From Archangium gephyra (GTDB lineage: Bacteria > Myxococcota > Myxococcia > Myxococcales > Myxococcaceae): DNA of 64,000 bases. The translations under genes were made by a program, and so were the position numbers. The first letter of the stretch is position 1. Every line of letters begins with the position of its first letter. The notes under the pieces are model-generated. The model was given only the letters and a program-made list of their open reading frames with translations, did no database searches and was not told where the DNA came from. This document shows positions 41,249 through 49,619 of the stretch, one piece after another. The stretch spans positions 62,001 through 126,000 of the forward strand of contig QFQP01000023.1 in assembly GCA_003243425.1 (NCBI GenBank). The letters are read 5' to 3'.

Positions 41249-42562
41249 ATGCGCACTTCGATCTTCCTCCTCGCCGTCGTGGTCTCGTCGTTCGGCTGCA
41301 CCCCACCCTCGTCACCCGATGCCGGCCCGGGCGGTGGCGGCTTCGCGATGCTCGGTGGCGGCACCGCAAGTACCGGCGGTGGCTCGGGTGGTGGCGGTGG
41401 GGGTGGTGAAGACGCCGGCACGGCGCCGACACCGATGACGGAGTGCACCAACGCCCCGCCCTCCGACACCGGCTCGAGTTGCGCGGCCGGTTCGAATCAG
41501 CCGCTGTGCGTGATGCAGAGCAACACCAGCTGCTCCGACGTCTGCATCTGGGACAACGCGGCGCCCAGCACGCCGCGCGGGTACTGCTCGACCGCCTGCA
41601 CGCCGGGCGGCGACGAGTGCCCGGGCGGCTACGAGTGCGCCGCGCAGGACTGCTCTGGCGGCCCCACGCACGTCTGCGTGCGCCGCGTGGTCGCCGGCTG
41701 CACGGCGGTACCGGTGTTCGGCAACTCGGGGCGCGTGTTGCTCAGCGTCGGCCTGCGGAGCGCGAACGCGTACGCCGTGGCCTACCTCGACGCGAACGTG
41801 GTGACCGTGCGGCTGATGGACGGCACCACCGTGGTGCGCGAGCTGGGCACGTTCCCCTTCGGTGGCTTCGCCGACGAGCTCCTCGCGGTGACCGACGATC
41901 ACCTGTGGTGGCACGTGTCGCCGCTCATCGTGCGCATCGACGCCAACGGCATCGAGACGTTCACCGTGCCGACCGACGTCTCGCCGCTGCAGCTCGCTTC
42001 GGCTGCCGGAGAGGTTCTCGCCGGCACGTACCGCAGCCGCTTCGGCGCCGCGCTCCTGCGCCCTGATTCGGGCGTGCTCGTGGAAGAAGCAGCCGCGCTG
42101 CCGGTCATGTACTACGCGCGCCGGCTCGGCGACGGGACGTCGGTCGGTCAGTGCTCCGATGGTGGCGTGAACGCCGCGTGCGCGACGCGTGACCTGGTGA
42201 CGGCGCAGCACCTGCTGTATCCGCCTGACGCGAGCTTCCTCACCGTCAACGCCGGCTTCGCGGGCGCGTCGATCGACGACTTCACGATGGTCTCGAAGAC
42301 CGGCGACGTGTTCCGCCGCGTCGGGGGCCAGTGGGTCGCCGACGTGTTCGCCGATGGCGCGACGAACGGTGGCGCGGTGTCGGTGGGCGACGACGTATAC
42401 GTGTCGCGCCAGGTCGACGGTGGCTTCCAGCAGTTCGTGAAGACCGAGACGTGTTGGAAGCGCGTCAACGCCCTCAACGGCGTGGTCAGCACCGCGCTGC
42501 CGGGCGCGAAGTACGGGTACTACTCGACGCGGAGCTGGTGCGCGCAGCTTCAGCCGAAGTGA
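41249..42562 (+). CDS. Predicted surface lipoprotein with Cys-rich region
   Basis: A 437-residue protein. The signal MRTSIFLLAVVVSSFGC ends in a lipobox, followed by a Gly/Ser/Ala-rich linker with the DAG-type motif (PDAGPGGGG, GEDAGTAP). Residues about 60-160 are Cys-rich (SSCAAGS, TSCSDVC, CSTACTPGGDECPGGYEC), like small disulfide modules of myxobacterial secreted proteins. The remainder is a beta-rich region with repeated short turns that could form a propeller or jelly-roll domain. Function is unknown. The last 13 bases overlap the convergent MazF-like gene. Confidence 0.6.
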   Translation: MRTSIFLLAVVVSSFGCTPPSSPDAGPGGGGFAMLGGGTASTGGGSGGGGGGGEDAGTAPTPMTECTNAPPSDTGSSCAAGSNQPLCVMQSNTSCSDVCIWDNAAPSTPRGYCSTACTPGGDECPGGYECAAQDCSGGPTHVCVRRVVAGCTAVPVFGNSGRVLLSVGLRSANAYAVAYLDANVVTVRLMDGTTVVRELGTFPFGGFADELLAVTDDHLWWHVSPLIVRIDANGIETFTVPTDVSPLQLASAAGEVLAGTYRSRFGAALLRPDSGVLVEEAAALPVMYYARRLGDGTSVGQCSDGGVNAACATRDLVTAQHLLYPPDASFLTVNAGFAGASIDDFTMVSKTGDVFRRVGGQWVADVFADGATNGGAVSVGDDVYVSRQVDGGFQQFVKTETCWKRVNALNGVVSTALPGAKYGYYSTRSWCAQLQPK

Positions 42563-42861
42563 GCCACGAAGCGGCGCGCGGCGGAGAGCTCTTCGACGCG
42601 CGACGCGGTGAGCGTGCCGATGTGCTCGCGGAGCTGTTCCGCCGCAACCGTGAGCGTCGAGAAGGCGAGCACCACGCTCTGCTTCGGCAGGTTCGCTTCG
42701 CCTGACGCGAGCAGCACGCAGCCCGGGGCCTTCACGCGGTTCAGGTTGCTGGTGATGCGCGCGACGGTGAGCGGTGTGGGCGCGACGATGACGTGCGGGT
42801 GAACGTCAGTGGTGAGCCAGTACACGTCGCCGAGCGTCATGCCGCGAGAGCTTCGCATCAT
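42550..42861 (-). CDS. MazF/PemK-like toxin family protein
   Basis: A 103-residue protein counted from ATG 42861. Homology suggests the true start may be the in-frame ATG at 42840 (MTLGDVYWL). Features: GDVYWLTTDVHPHVIVAP (beta barrel with the conserved G-D-V/I-Y-W), NLNRVKAPGCVLL, and GEANLPKQSVVLA, as in MazF/PemK mRNA interferases (G-E-A-N-L-P, S-V-V). MazF toxins cleave mRNA at short sequences. A recognisable antitoxin is not found next to it. It could be a solitary toxin-like protein or a partner of a distant antitoxin. It overlaps the lipoprotein gene 3' end. Confidence 0.68.
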   Translation of the reverse strand: MMRSSRGMTLGDVYWLTTDVHPHVIVAPTPLTVARITSNLNRVKAPGCVLLASGEANLPKQSVVLAFSTLTVAAEQLREHIGTLTASRVEELSAARRFVAHFG

Positions 42862-43122
42862 GTCGACCCAGCGATCCCGGGGAAGCGTGTTGCCACAGCT
42901 GCCGGAGAATCGCGGGGGCGGCAGGCGACACGGTGCTGGCTGCGGAGGCGTTCACGCGCCTGGCGATGGAACGCTTCGCGCCGGCCCGTCGGGGCCCCCG
43001 AAAAGAAGTCATGTTCACGTCGATGCGCCTTCACGCCGAGCAGGAGCACGAAGCGCGCGGGGATCTGGTGAGGCCAGAGCGCCTGTTGCGTGTGGAGAAC
43101 CCTGCCGTGCGCGGTCCCGACT
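42862..43122. other. Short region with ambiguous small open frames upstream of the MazF-like gene
   Basis: About 260 bp with no certain gene. On the minus strand a 63-codon frame ends in an ATGA overlap with the MazF-like start (42858-43049), the position of an antitoxin, but its Arg/His-rich translation looks like a shadow frame. A 70-codon frame at 42806-43018 has no AbrB, MazE or RHH pattern either. On the plus strand a 68-codon frame (42933-43139, GTG start) has plausible composition and runs 17 bp into the MMPL gene. None is convincing enough to annotate. Confidence 0.3.
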
Positions 43123-45375
43123 TCACGCTGCCGAACTGACGTCGGCCTTCTCGGGCAGCGGAACGAAGAGCGGGCTCATCAGCCACACGATGGTGATGCC
43201 CGCCCCCAGCGTGACGCCGAACGCGTGGATCGCCTGGGTGGACGAGATGGCCAGCAGGCCGAACGAGAGCAGCGTGGACACCGCGCCCAGGCCGACCGCG
43301 AGCCACGCTTCACCCTGCTCTGCTTCGTGCTCGAGCAGGAAGATGCCGTAGTCGACGCCCATGGCCAGCAGCAGCCACAGCGCGAGCACGTGGAAGAGCG
43401 AGAGCGGCTCGCCGAGGAACCCCACGATGCCCAGCGCCAGCGACGAGGCGATGAACGTCGGCAGCAGCGCGCGCCAGGCGCGACGGCGGAAGCGGAAGAA
43501 CAGCGCCGCGAAGATGACCACGTAGCCACCGATGAGCAGCTCGGTCATGCCCACGCGCCAGCGCTTCATGAGCGCCGAGATGTCGCCGGTGCGGTCGACG
43601 AAGTGCACGCCGGGCAGCTCGTCGAGCTTCGAGAACTCCGCGAGCGCTTCGCGCGACGGCGCGTGCAGCATCACCACGTTCGCGTCGGCGAGCCACAGCG
43701 GCCTGATGGCCGCCCCCAGTGAGGTCGACAGCAGCGTCGAGACCTCGAGCGGCTTCGTCTCGAGCGGTGGAGGGATGTCTTCGTCGAGCTCGTCTTTGAG
43801 CGCGGTCAGCACGGCGGTGCTCGTCTGGCGGATGAGCGCTCGGTTCTCGAGCTGCTTCTTCGGCGACGGCACCCAGTTGGACACCGCGTCGTAGCCCTGC
43901 AGCTTCTCGGCGGCGATGAAGGCGTCGAGCTTCGCGCGCAGCGCCTCTTCGTTCTGCAGGCGTTCACCTTCGTCGGCGCCACGCACGAGGAAGAACTGCG
44001 CTGGCGAAGGCAGGCCGATCTTGATGGCGATGTTCTTCTGCGCGTCGAGCAGCTCGGGCGGGCTCGACTGCAACCCGCGCACGTCGTCGGACGGGTTGAG
44101 CCGCGCGATGCCGACCGCCGAGAGGCCCAGGGTGACGACGATGAAGACGATCATCGGCACCCCGCGCAGCGCCGGCCACTTCGCGCGCGAGGCCGCCCAC
44201 AGGTTCGCGAAGCGCGTCTGCTTCACCGTCCCCGCGTCGAGGAACGGGAACCAGGCGAGCACGGTGAGAAAGGCGGCCACGAGGCCGACTCCGGAAAAGA
44301 GCGCGACCTGCCGCAGGCCGGGCATCGGGGTGATGGCCAGCATCACGTAGCCCGCGACGCTGGTGAGCAGCGCGAGGAAGAGCCCCGGGGTGAGGTGCTT
44401 GAGCAGCTCGTGACGGTCCACGTTCGGGCGCGCCTGCCGCGAGGCGAAGTAGTGGATGCCGTAGTCCTCCGCGACGCCGACCAGCGACGCGCCGAAGACC
44501 AGCGTCATCAGGTGCACCTTGCCGAAGATGAGCGCGCAGGCGGACAGCCCCGCGGCGACGCCAGACCCCACCGAGAGCACCACGAGGAGCAGCGGCCGTG
44601 GCGAGCGGAAGGCGAAGAACATGATGAGCACGATCGCCGCCAACGAACCGAAGCCCACGGTGCTGACCTCGGCGTTCGCCCGCACCGACGCGGCTTCCGC
44701 GAACAGCGGCACACCGCCCACGAGCACCTCGGTGCCCGGCGTGACCGCGGCCTTCGCGGTGTCGAGCGCTTCCTTGAGCCGGGGCTCGCCGTCGAGCGCC
44801 ATCGCCGAGCCGATGACCTCGTAGCGGAGCAGCACCGACTCGCCGGCCATCAGCAGGCCGTTCACCGGGCGGATCTTCGTGCGGCTCGCGCTCTCGCGGA
44901 GGAACTCGGGGAAGAGCTGGAGTGGATCGTCGCGGAAGTCGCCGATGCGTTGAGACATCGGTTGCTGCAGCGCGAGCAGCGCCTTGTTGGCCTGGACCTC
45001 GACCGGTTCGGTCTGCAGGCGGCGGCGCTGCGCGTCGGTGAGCAGCCGGTCTCGATGCGGCAGCAGCGCGTCGATGATCTGCGCGCCCGCAGCGTCGGGG
45101 AGCGCGACGGGCTTGAGCAGCCCGGTCGTGAGCGCGGCGTTGAAGCGCTCGGCCTCGGCGCGCGAGTCTTTGCCGGTGATGAGGATGACCACCTGCTTCG
45201 CGGCCGAGTCGGCGAGGTTGCGCAGCGCGACCTCCGCGAGCTCGTCGCGTTCACTGCGCGGGAGGAGTTCGAGGAGATCGGTCTCGACCTGGAGGCCGCC
45301 GCGCCAGAGGTAGATCTGGTGGCCGACGAGGAGCGCGAAGATCAGCGACCACGCGTAGGTGAGACGTGGGTTCAT
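43123..45375 (-). CDS. MMPL/RND-type exporter of the aryl polyene cluster (ApeM-like)
   Basis: A 750-residue polytopic protein of the MMPL branch of the RND superfamily, with about 12 transmembrane segments in two halves separated by periplasmic loops. Typical marks are GASLVGVAEDYGIHYF in the first half and AMGVDYGIFLLEHEAEQGE in the second, each with a membrane-embedded Asp of the proton pathway. In aryl polyene loci such a protein is thought to move the lipid-linked pigment toward the outer membrane with a LolA-like carrier. It is the last gene of the long minus-strand operon, 7 nt after the LolA-like gene. Confidence 0.85.
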   Translation of the reverse strand: MNPRLTYAWSLIFALLVGHQIYLWRGGLQVETDLLELLPRSERDELAEVALRNLADSAAKQVVILITGKDSRAEAERFNAALTTGLLKPVALPDAAGAQIIDALLPHRDRLLTDAQRRRLQTEPVEVQANKALLALQQPMSQRIGDFRDDPLQLFPEFLRESASRTKIRPVNGLLMAGESVLLRYEVIGSAMALDGEPRLKEALDTAKAAVTPGTEVLVGGVPLFAEAASVRANAEVSTVGFGSLAAIVLIMFFAFRSPRPLLLVVLSVGSGVAAGLSACALIFGKVHLMTLVFGASLVGVAEDYGIHYFASRQARPNVDRHELLKHLTPGLFLALLTSVAGYVMLAITPMPGLRQVALFSGVGLVAAFLTVLAWFPFLDAGTVKQTRFANLWAASRAKWPALRGVPMIVFIVVTLGLSAVGIARLNPSDDVRGLQSSPPELLDAQKNIAIKIGLPSPAQFFLVRGADEGERLQNEEALRAKLDAFIAAEKLQGYDAVSNWVPSPKKQLENRALIRQTSTAVLTALKDELDEDIPPPLETKPLEVSTLLSTSLGAAIRPLWLADANVVMLHAPSREALAEFSKLDELPGVHFVDRTGDISALMKRWRVGMTELLIGGYVVIFAALFFRFRRRAWRALLPTFIASSLALGIVGFLGEPLSLFHVLALWLLLAMGVDYGIFLLEHEAEQGEAWLAVGLGAVSTLLSFGLLAISSTQAIHAFGVTLGAGITIVWLMSPLFVPLPEKADVSSAA

Positions 45376-45382
45376 GACTTCG

Positions 45383-45922
45383 TCAGTTGGGCGTCAGGGT
45401 GATCAGCGTGGCGTCGCCGCTCTGTTCCTGCAGATGAACGGACCGCACGTAGCCGTCGCCCTTCAGCGAGATGCTCGAGAAGATCTTCGCCAGCGGTCCG
45501 GGCTTCGGCGTCAGGTCGATGCGCCAACTGGCGCCCTCGACGCTGCCTTTGGCGTCGAAGTGCGTGCCGAGCGTGTTGAGGTCGCCCGCCAGCAGCGAGA
45601 AGAGAAGCCCGGTGATGACGCGCACGGTGGGCTCGGCCCTGGCGTCGAGCGCGAAGACCTCGGCGCCGTTCTGCGTCGACCGGATCGAGTCGGCCGACAC
45701 CGTGAGCTCGGAGGCGAAGGGCTTGAGCGTGTTCCACTTCACGCCCTCGCCCTTCTTCACTTCGTAGGTGCCCGACGACTTGAGCGGCTTCTTGAAGCCC
45801 TTCACCTGCTTCGACTGCTCGAAGGTGCCAGCGATGACCGGCTTGTCGACCAGCTTCGCTTTGACCTGCGCGGCGAGGTCAGGCTCGGCAGCGAGCGCGA
45901 GGAGCAGCAGCGCGGCGGTCAT
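45383..45922 (-). CDS. LolA-like outer-membrane lipoprotein carrier
   Basis: A 179-residue protein from ATG 45922, with a hydrophobic N-terminus (MTAALLLLALAAEP) acting as signal peptide. The mature part has the LolA-type incomplete barrel pattern (GTFEQSKQVKGF, SGTYEVKKGEGVKWN, SISLKGDGYVRSVHL). In aryl polyene clusters a LolA homologue next to the MMPL exporter is thought to carry the lipid across the periplasm. The ATG overlaps the stop of the thioesterase gene (ATGA). It is inferred to be dedicated to the pigment rather than to general lipoprotein sorting. Confidence 0.8.
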   Translation of the reverse strand: MTAALLLLALAAEPDLAAQVKAKLVDKPVIAGTFEQSKQVKGFKKPLKSSGTYEVKKGEGVKWNTLKPFASELTVSADSIRSTQNGAEVFALDARAEPTVRVITGLLFSLLAGDLNTLGTHFDAKGSVEGASWRIDLTPKPGPLAKIFSSISLKGDGYVRSVHLQEQSGDATLITLTPN

Positions 45923-46323
45923 GAGACACCGAGCGCTTTCCACAGCTCAGGCGGCGTCACGTATTCGAGCTCGTTGGTCTTCGCGTTCACGGCGACCTGC
46001 ACGGTGTACCCCCTCGTCAGTTTCTCGCCGTTGGACGTAATGACGTACTCGACCTTCAAGCGGTTCTCGTACTCGACGATCTCTGCCCGAACGGTGATCT
46101 TCTGCTGCAACACTGCGGGCCGCACGTACTTGAGCCGCACGTCGACCACCGGCCAGAGGTAGCCCGAGTCGCGCATCGCGAAATAGCCGTAGCCGAGCTT
46201 GTCGAGCATCGTCTGCCGGCAGATCTCGAAGTACTTGAGGTAGTGCCCGTGCCACACGACCTGCATCGGGTCGCAGTCGAAGAACGGCACCGTCATTTCC
46301 ATCTCGTGGAACCAGCGGCTCAT
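45919..46323 (-). CDS. 4HBT-type acyl-CoA/ACP thioesterase of the aryl polyene cluster
   Basis: A 134-residue hotdog-fold protein from ATG 46323. The key motif is PFFDCDPMQVVWHGHYLKYF, with the catalytic Asp at 18 and the helix start of 4-hydroxybenzoyl-CoA thioesterases. It is similar to the thioesterase in other aryl polyene loci (ApeK in the Xenorhabdus/E. coli naming, as recalled). It probably hydrolyses misprimed or finished polyene thioesters from the ACP. It shares ATGA overlaps with the upstream glycosyltransferase and downstream LolA genes. Confidence 0.83.
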   Translation of the reverse strand: MSRWFHEMEMTVPFFDCDPMQVVWHGHYLKYFEICRQTMLDKLGYGYFAMRDSGYLWPVVDVRLKYVRPAVLQQKITVRAEIVEYENRLKVEYVITSNGEKLTRGYTVQVAVNAKTNELEYVTPPELWKALGVS

Positions 46324-47048
46324 GCCTTCACCTTTCGCCACAGCAGGACCGGGAGGCGGATCAACATCCCGAAGAAGAGCCGTGTGTGCATGCCCGAGAT
46401 GCGCACGTTGTCCCAGAGCGCATCGAAGTGACTCACGCCGTCCATCGGGTAGGTGACCGGCGTGGGAATGTTGATGACCTTCGTGCCGCGCCACACGAGG
46501 CGCACGGCGATCTCGGGGTCGAAGTCCATGCGCTTGCCGATGCCGGGGACGATGGCCGCCAGCGTGCGCTCGAGCGGGTACACGCGGAAGCCGCACATGG
46601 AGTCCTTGATGGCGAAGGACAGCGTGTTGATCCACACCCAGATGTGCGTGAGGTAGCGCGCGTAGAGCCGGGCCCTGGGCACCGAGGCGTCGTAGACGGG
46701 CACGCCGCTGACGAGCGCTTCGGGGTTCTGCTGCGCGGCCTCGAGGAACTTCGGGAGGTCTTTGAGCGCGTGCTGGCCGTCAGCGTCGATCTGAATCGCG
46801 TGCGTGAAGCCCAGGCGCCGGGCTTCTTCGAGCCCCGACATCACCGCCGCGCCCTTGCCGCCGTTCTGCGCGCGCTTGTACAGCGAGACACCTTCCTGCT
46901 TCGCGAGCGTCTCGAGCACCGCAGCGCACGCCGCGTTGCTGCCGTCGTCGACGAGCACCACGGGCAGACCGAAGGTGCGCACCTGCTCGACCACTACGCC
47001 GATGGCATGCTCGTGGTTGTAGACGGGGATCACGACGGCGGTCTTCAC
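46320..47048 (-). CDS. Family 2 glycosyltransferase of the aryl polyene cluster
   Basis: A 242-residue GT-A glycosyltransferase from GTG 47048 (GTGA overlap). Motifs: VVIPVYNHEHAIGVVVEQV, VDDGSN, GGKGAAVMSGL, and AIQIDADGQH with the DXD-like metal site. There is no obvious C-terminal membrane pair, unlike polyprenyl-phosphate mannosyltransferase-type GT2. In aryl polyene loci a GT2/acyltransferase protein attaches the polyene to a lipid or sugar headgroup; here the acyltransferase is a separate gene. The nucleotide sugar is unknown. Confidence 0.82.
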   Translation of the reverse strand: MKTAVVIPVYNHEHAIGVVVEQVRTFGLPVVLVDDGSNAACAAVLETLAKQEGVSLYKRAQNGGKGAAVMSGLEEARRLGFTHAIQIDADGQHALKDLPKFLEAAQQNPEALVSGVPVYDASVPRARLYARYLTHIWVWINTLSFAIKDSMCGFRVYPLERTLAAIVPGIGKRMDFDPEIAVRLVWRGTKVINIPTPVTYPMDGVSHFDALWDNVRISGMHTRLFFGMLIRLPVLLWRKVKA

Positions 47049-48520
47049 GGCGCCCACACCACTTTGCCCGACGAGTACGAGCGGTTGCCGCCGGCGTACC
47101 TGAACGTGAGCGTGTTGCGCTGCGCGTTCCAACCGAGCGTGAGGTTCACCTCGTTGCCGGGCTGCATGATCGCCTGGAACTTGAGTGCCTCGAGGCGAAC
47201 GAAGGTACCGGCGATGGGAAAGGCCTCCTTCGCGAACGAGATCGCCCAGTCGACCTGCGCCACACCGGGCACCACGGGGAGCTTCACGAAGTGGCCATCG
47301 AGCGCGCGGAGCTCGGGCACGATGGTGAGGGACAGCTGCGCGGTGGCAGGGGCGCGCTCGGTCCAGTTCGCGTCGGGGCGTTCAGGCGCAAACAACTTCG
47401 TCAACAGAGCCTCCGGGGTCTTGCCGCGTTCGTCGGCGGGCATGGTTTCGGGGAAGCGGAAGCGGCGCGGGCGCGCGACGGGCTCGACCACGTCTTTGAC
47501 GGCTTCCTTGATGGCGTCGATGAGCTGCTTGCGCGGCATCGACCTGTCTGTGGGTACGGCGACGAGGCCCACGGTGACGCGCGCGCCGGGCAGCACCACC
47601 ACCCGCGCTTCGGCGAGGAGCCCCGTGGCCAGGCAGGTGCGCTCGATGAGATCGAGTGACACGCGCTTCTCTTCGATCTTCGCGAGGCGATCGGCGCGGC
47701 CGAGCAGGCGGAAGGACTGGTCGTGGAGCTCGACTCTGTCGGCGGTGGTGAACCACTCCGCGTCGGGCAGGTGCGGGCTCCGGACCTCGAGCGTGTTCTC
47801 GGCGGACGCGCGCACGTCGACGCCCGCGAGCGCCTTCCACGCGCTGGTCGACCCCTGCCGCCACGCGATGCCGCCGGTCTCGGAGCTGCCGTACACCTCG
47901 ATGGGCGTGTGCCCGACGATCTGCCTGGCCAGCTCAGCCGCTTCGGGCGCGAGCGGACCGCCCGAGGAGAAGACCGCGCGGGCCCGGGTGCTCCACACGT
48001 GCGTGTCGGGGAGACGCTTGAGGTGCGCCGGGCTCGAGACCAGCACCGAGTCGGCGCGGGCGAGCGCGTCTTCGAGCTCTTCGGGGTACTCGAGGCGGCG
48101 CGGCGCCATCACGCGGCCGGTGAGCACCGGCCACAGCACCGTGAAGAGCAGCCCGTAGATGTGCTGGTGCGAGACCGACGAGACGAACACCGTGTCGGAC
48201 GTGAGGTGCGCGTCGAAGGTGGCCTCGAGGGTGGCGACCTCGTCGAAGAGCTGGCGCAGCGTCTTGGTGATGGCGACCGGCGCGCCGGTGGAGCCCGAGG
48301 TGAAGACGACCACGCCTTCGAGGGAGCGGTCGAGGCGCGCGAGCGTGGGCATCGAGGTGCGCTCTGGCGTGAGCCAGCCGTCGATGTGCGGGGTGAGCGC
48401 GGCCCGGGTGGCGGGAAGATCATCGCCCGGGAGCACGACCTGATGACCGCGCGACCACGCGTCGAAGAGCGTCGCCGCGAAGGCGATTCGATCGTCGGTG
48501 TAGAGCGCGAGCCGGTTCAC
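47045..48520 (-). CDS. Acyl-activating enzyme fused to hotdog dehydratase (ApeH-ApeI type)
   Basis: A 491-residue two-domain protein from GTG 48520. Residues about 1-375 form an AMP-binding adenylation domain: P-loop VVFTSGSTGAPVAITKT (about 71-87), YGSSETGGIAWRQ and LLGRADRLAKIEEKRV. Residues about 395-491 are a hotdog domain, IVPELRALDGHFVKLPVVPG, with His410 and P-V-V-P-G-V, as in FabZ/ApeI dehydratases. In APE pathways the ligase loads an aryl starter (4-hydroxybenzoate-like or coumarate) onto ACP and ApeI dehydrates 3-hydroxyacyl-ACP. Fusion of these usually separate functions is notable. GTGA overlaps occur at both ends. Confidence 0.82.
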   Translation of the reverse strand: MNRLALYTDDRIAFAATLFDAWSRGHQVVLPGDDLPATRAALTPHIDGWLTPERTSMPTLARLDRSLEGVVVFTSGSTGAPVAITKTLRQLFDEVATLEATFDAHLTSDTVFVSSVSHQHIYGLLFTVLWPVLTGRVMAPRRLEYPEELEDALARADSVLVSSPAHLKRLPDTHVWSTRARAVFSSGGPLAPEAAELARQIVGHTPIEVYGSSETGGIAWRQGSTSAWKALAGVDVRASAENTLEVRSPHLPDAEWFTTADRVELHDQSFRLLGRADRLAKIEEKRVSLDLIERTCLATGLLAEARVVVLPGARVTVGLVAVPTDRSMPRKQLIDAIKEAVKDVVEPVARPRRFRFPETMPADERGKTPEALLTKLFAPERPDANWTERAPATAQLSLTIVPELRALDGHFVKLPVVPGVAQVDWAISFAKEAFPIAGTFVRLEALKFQAIMQPGNEVNLTLGWNAQRNTLTFRYAGGNRSYSSGKVVWAP

Positions 48521-49068
48521 GTCGGCGCACCTTCGTAACGACGGCGCACGCGCCTGCGAATGAGGAACTCGGTGCCACCGAAGACGCCCATCAACACGTA
48601 CGCGATGAGCCCGTTGTAGAGCGCCCACAGTCGCTCCGACGCCCACAGAGACGTGGCCGCGGCGATCGAGCCGTTGACGATGAAGAACACGCACCAGGCC
48701 ATCGTGACCTTGCGCGTGTACTCCACTGCGTGCGGCGGCAGTTCGGGTTCTTTGAGGCGCGCCAGACGCTCGACCATCGACTGGCCTCCCCGCAGCGTGA
48801 CGCCGAAGAGAATCAACATCGCCCCGTTCACGAAGACCGGGTACCAGCGCAGCGGCCAACCGACGTTGAAGAAGCCGGTGACGGCCGCGAGGGCAAAGGC
48901 AGCGAGCGCGAGAATCACCCAGCCGCGTTGCTTCGCGGCGGCCAGCCGCAGCGCCCCGAGCAGCACCAGGGCGAGCGCCAGCCACCTCGGCTCGATGCGA
49001 TCACCGAGCAGCCAGATGGCCAGCGGGTAACAGAGCGTCAGCGCCGTGAAGACGATGTTCTTCAGCAC
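48517..49068 (-). CDS. COG4648-type membrane protein of the aryl polyene cluster
   Basis: A 183-residue protein with about six transmembrane segments and short loops, starting at GTG 49068. The segments VNVGWPLRWYPVFVNGAMLIL-like and MAWCVFFIVNGSIAAATSLW match COG4648 proteins (ApeG), which occur in aryl polyene loci and are also called predicted membrane proteins. Their role is unknown; transport or partnering with the ACP-bound intermediate have been suggested. It sits between the second ACP (12 nt upstream) and the ligase-dehydratase gene (GTGA overlap). Confidence 0.75.
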   Translation of the reverse strand: MLKNIVFTALTLCYPLAIWLLGDRIEPRWLALALVLLGALRLAAAKQRGWVILALAAFALAAVTGFFNVGWPLRWYPVFVNGAMLILFGVTLRGGQSMVERLARLKEPELPPHAVEYTRKVTMAWCVFFIVNGSIAAATSLWASERLWALYNGLIAYVLMGVFGGTEFLIRRRVRRRYEGAPT

Positions 49069-49080
49069 GGCGCTGCGACC

Positions 49081-49353
49081 TCACGCCGCGGGAGGAGGCG
49101 CCGCGTCGTCGGAGTGGATGAGCGAGTGGAGCGCGTCGACCACGTCTTGAACGGTGCGCACCTTCTTGAACGCCTCGGGCGTCATGCGCTTGCCGACCAT
49201 GGGCTTCATCTGAACGATGAGATCGACCGCGTCGATGCTGTCGATGTCGAGTTCGTCGTAGAGGCGCGCCTCGGGCTTGATGCGCTCCTTCTCGATGGCA
49301 AAGGTGTCGTGGAGGATCTCCACACACTTCGCGTAGATCTGATCTTTCGTCAT
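49081..49353 (-). CDS. Acyl carrier protein, second
   Basis: A 90-residue ACP from ATG 49353 with phosphopantetheine site Ser39 in LYDELDIDSIDAVDL. The charge pattern (acidic helix II) fits interaction with type II FAS/PKS enzymes. The C-terminus has an extra Asp/Ala/Pro tail. Aryl polyene loci usually encode two ACPs (ApeE and ApeF); this is one of that pair. Its ATG overlaps the stop of the first ACP by 4 nt (ATGA). Confidence 0.9.
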   Translation of the reverse strand: MTKDQIYAKCVEILHDTFAIEKERIKPEARLYDELDIDSIDAVDLIVQMKPMVGKRMTPEAFKKVRTVQDVVDALHSLIHSDDAAPPPAA

Positions 49354-49619
49354 GACGTAGCCCCCGATCGGTGGTCTTGCACCAGCGCCGCCAGTGCCTG
49401 CACCGACGCGAAGTGCTTCCGCGTCTCGGCCGCGTCCGACGACAACTTGATTCCGTACTTCTTCTGCAACCCGACGCCGAGCTCGAGCGCGTCGATGGAG
49501 TCGAGGCCCAACCCCTTCACGAAGAGCGGCGCCGACGGATCGATGTCGGCGACCTTCACGTCTTCGAGGTTGAGCGTGTCGATGATGAACTGCGCGACTT
49601 CCGATTCAAGGGGTTGCAC
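49350..49619 (-). CDS. Acyl carrier protein, first
   Basis: An 89-residue ACP from GTG 49619, with AGGAG about 7 nt upstream. The phosphopantetheine site is Ser41 in KGLGLDSIDALELGV, and the helix II recognition surface is acidic. It would carry the growing polyene or the aryl starter. It overlaps the acyltransferase gene 3' end by 14 nt and the second ACP by 4 nt. Which ACP carries which intermediate is not decided by sequence. Confidence 0.9.
   Translation of the reverse strand: MQPLESEVAQFIIDTLNLEDVKVADIDPSAPLFVKGLGLDSIDALELGVGLQKKYGIKLSSDAAETRKHFASVQALAALVQDHRSGATS

Noticed and set aside
42858..43049. Antitoxin gene directly upstream of the MazF-like gene
   Set aside because: The stop overlaps the toxin start (ATGA), but the Arg/His-rich translation has no antitoxin motif; kept only as an open question.
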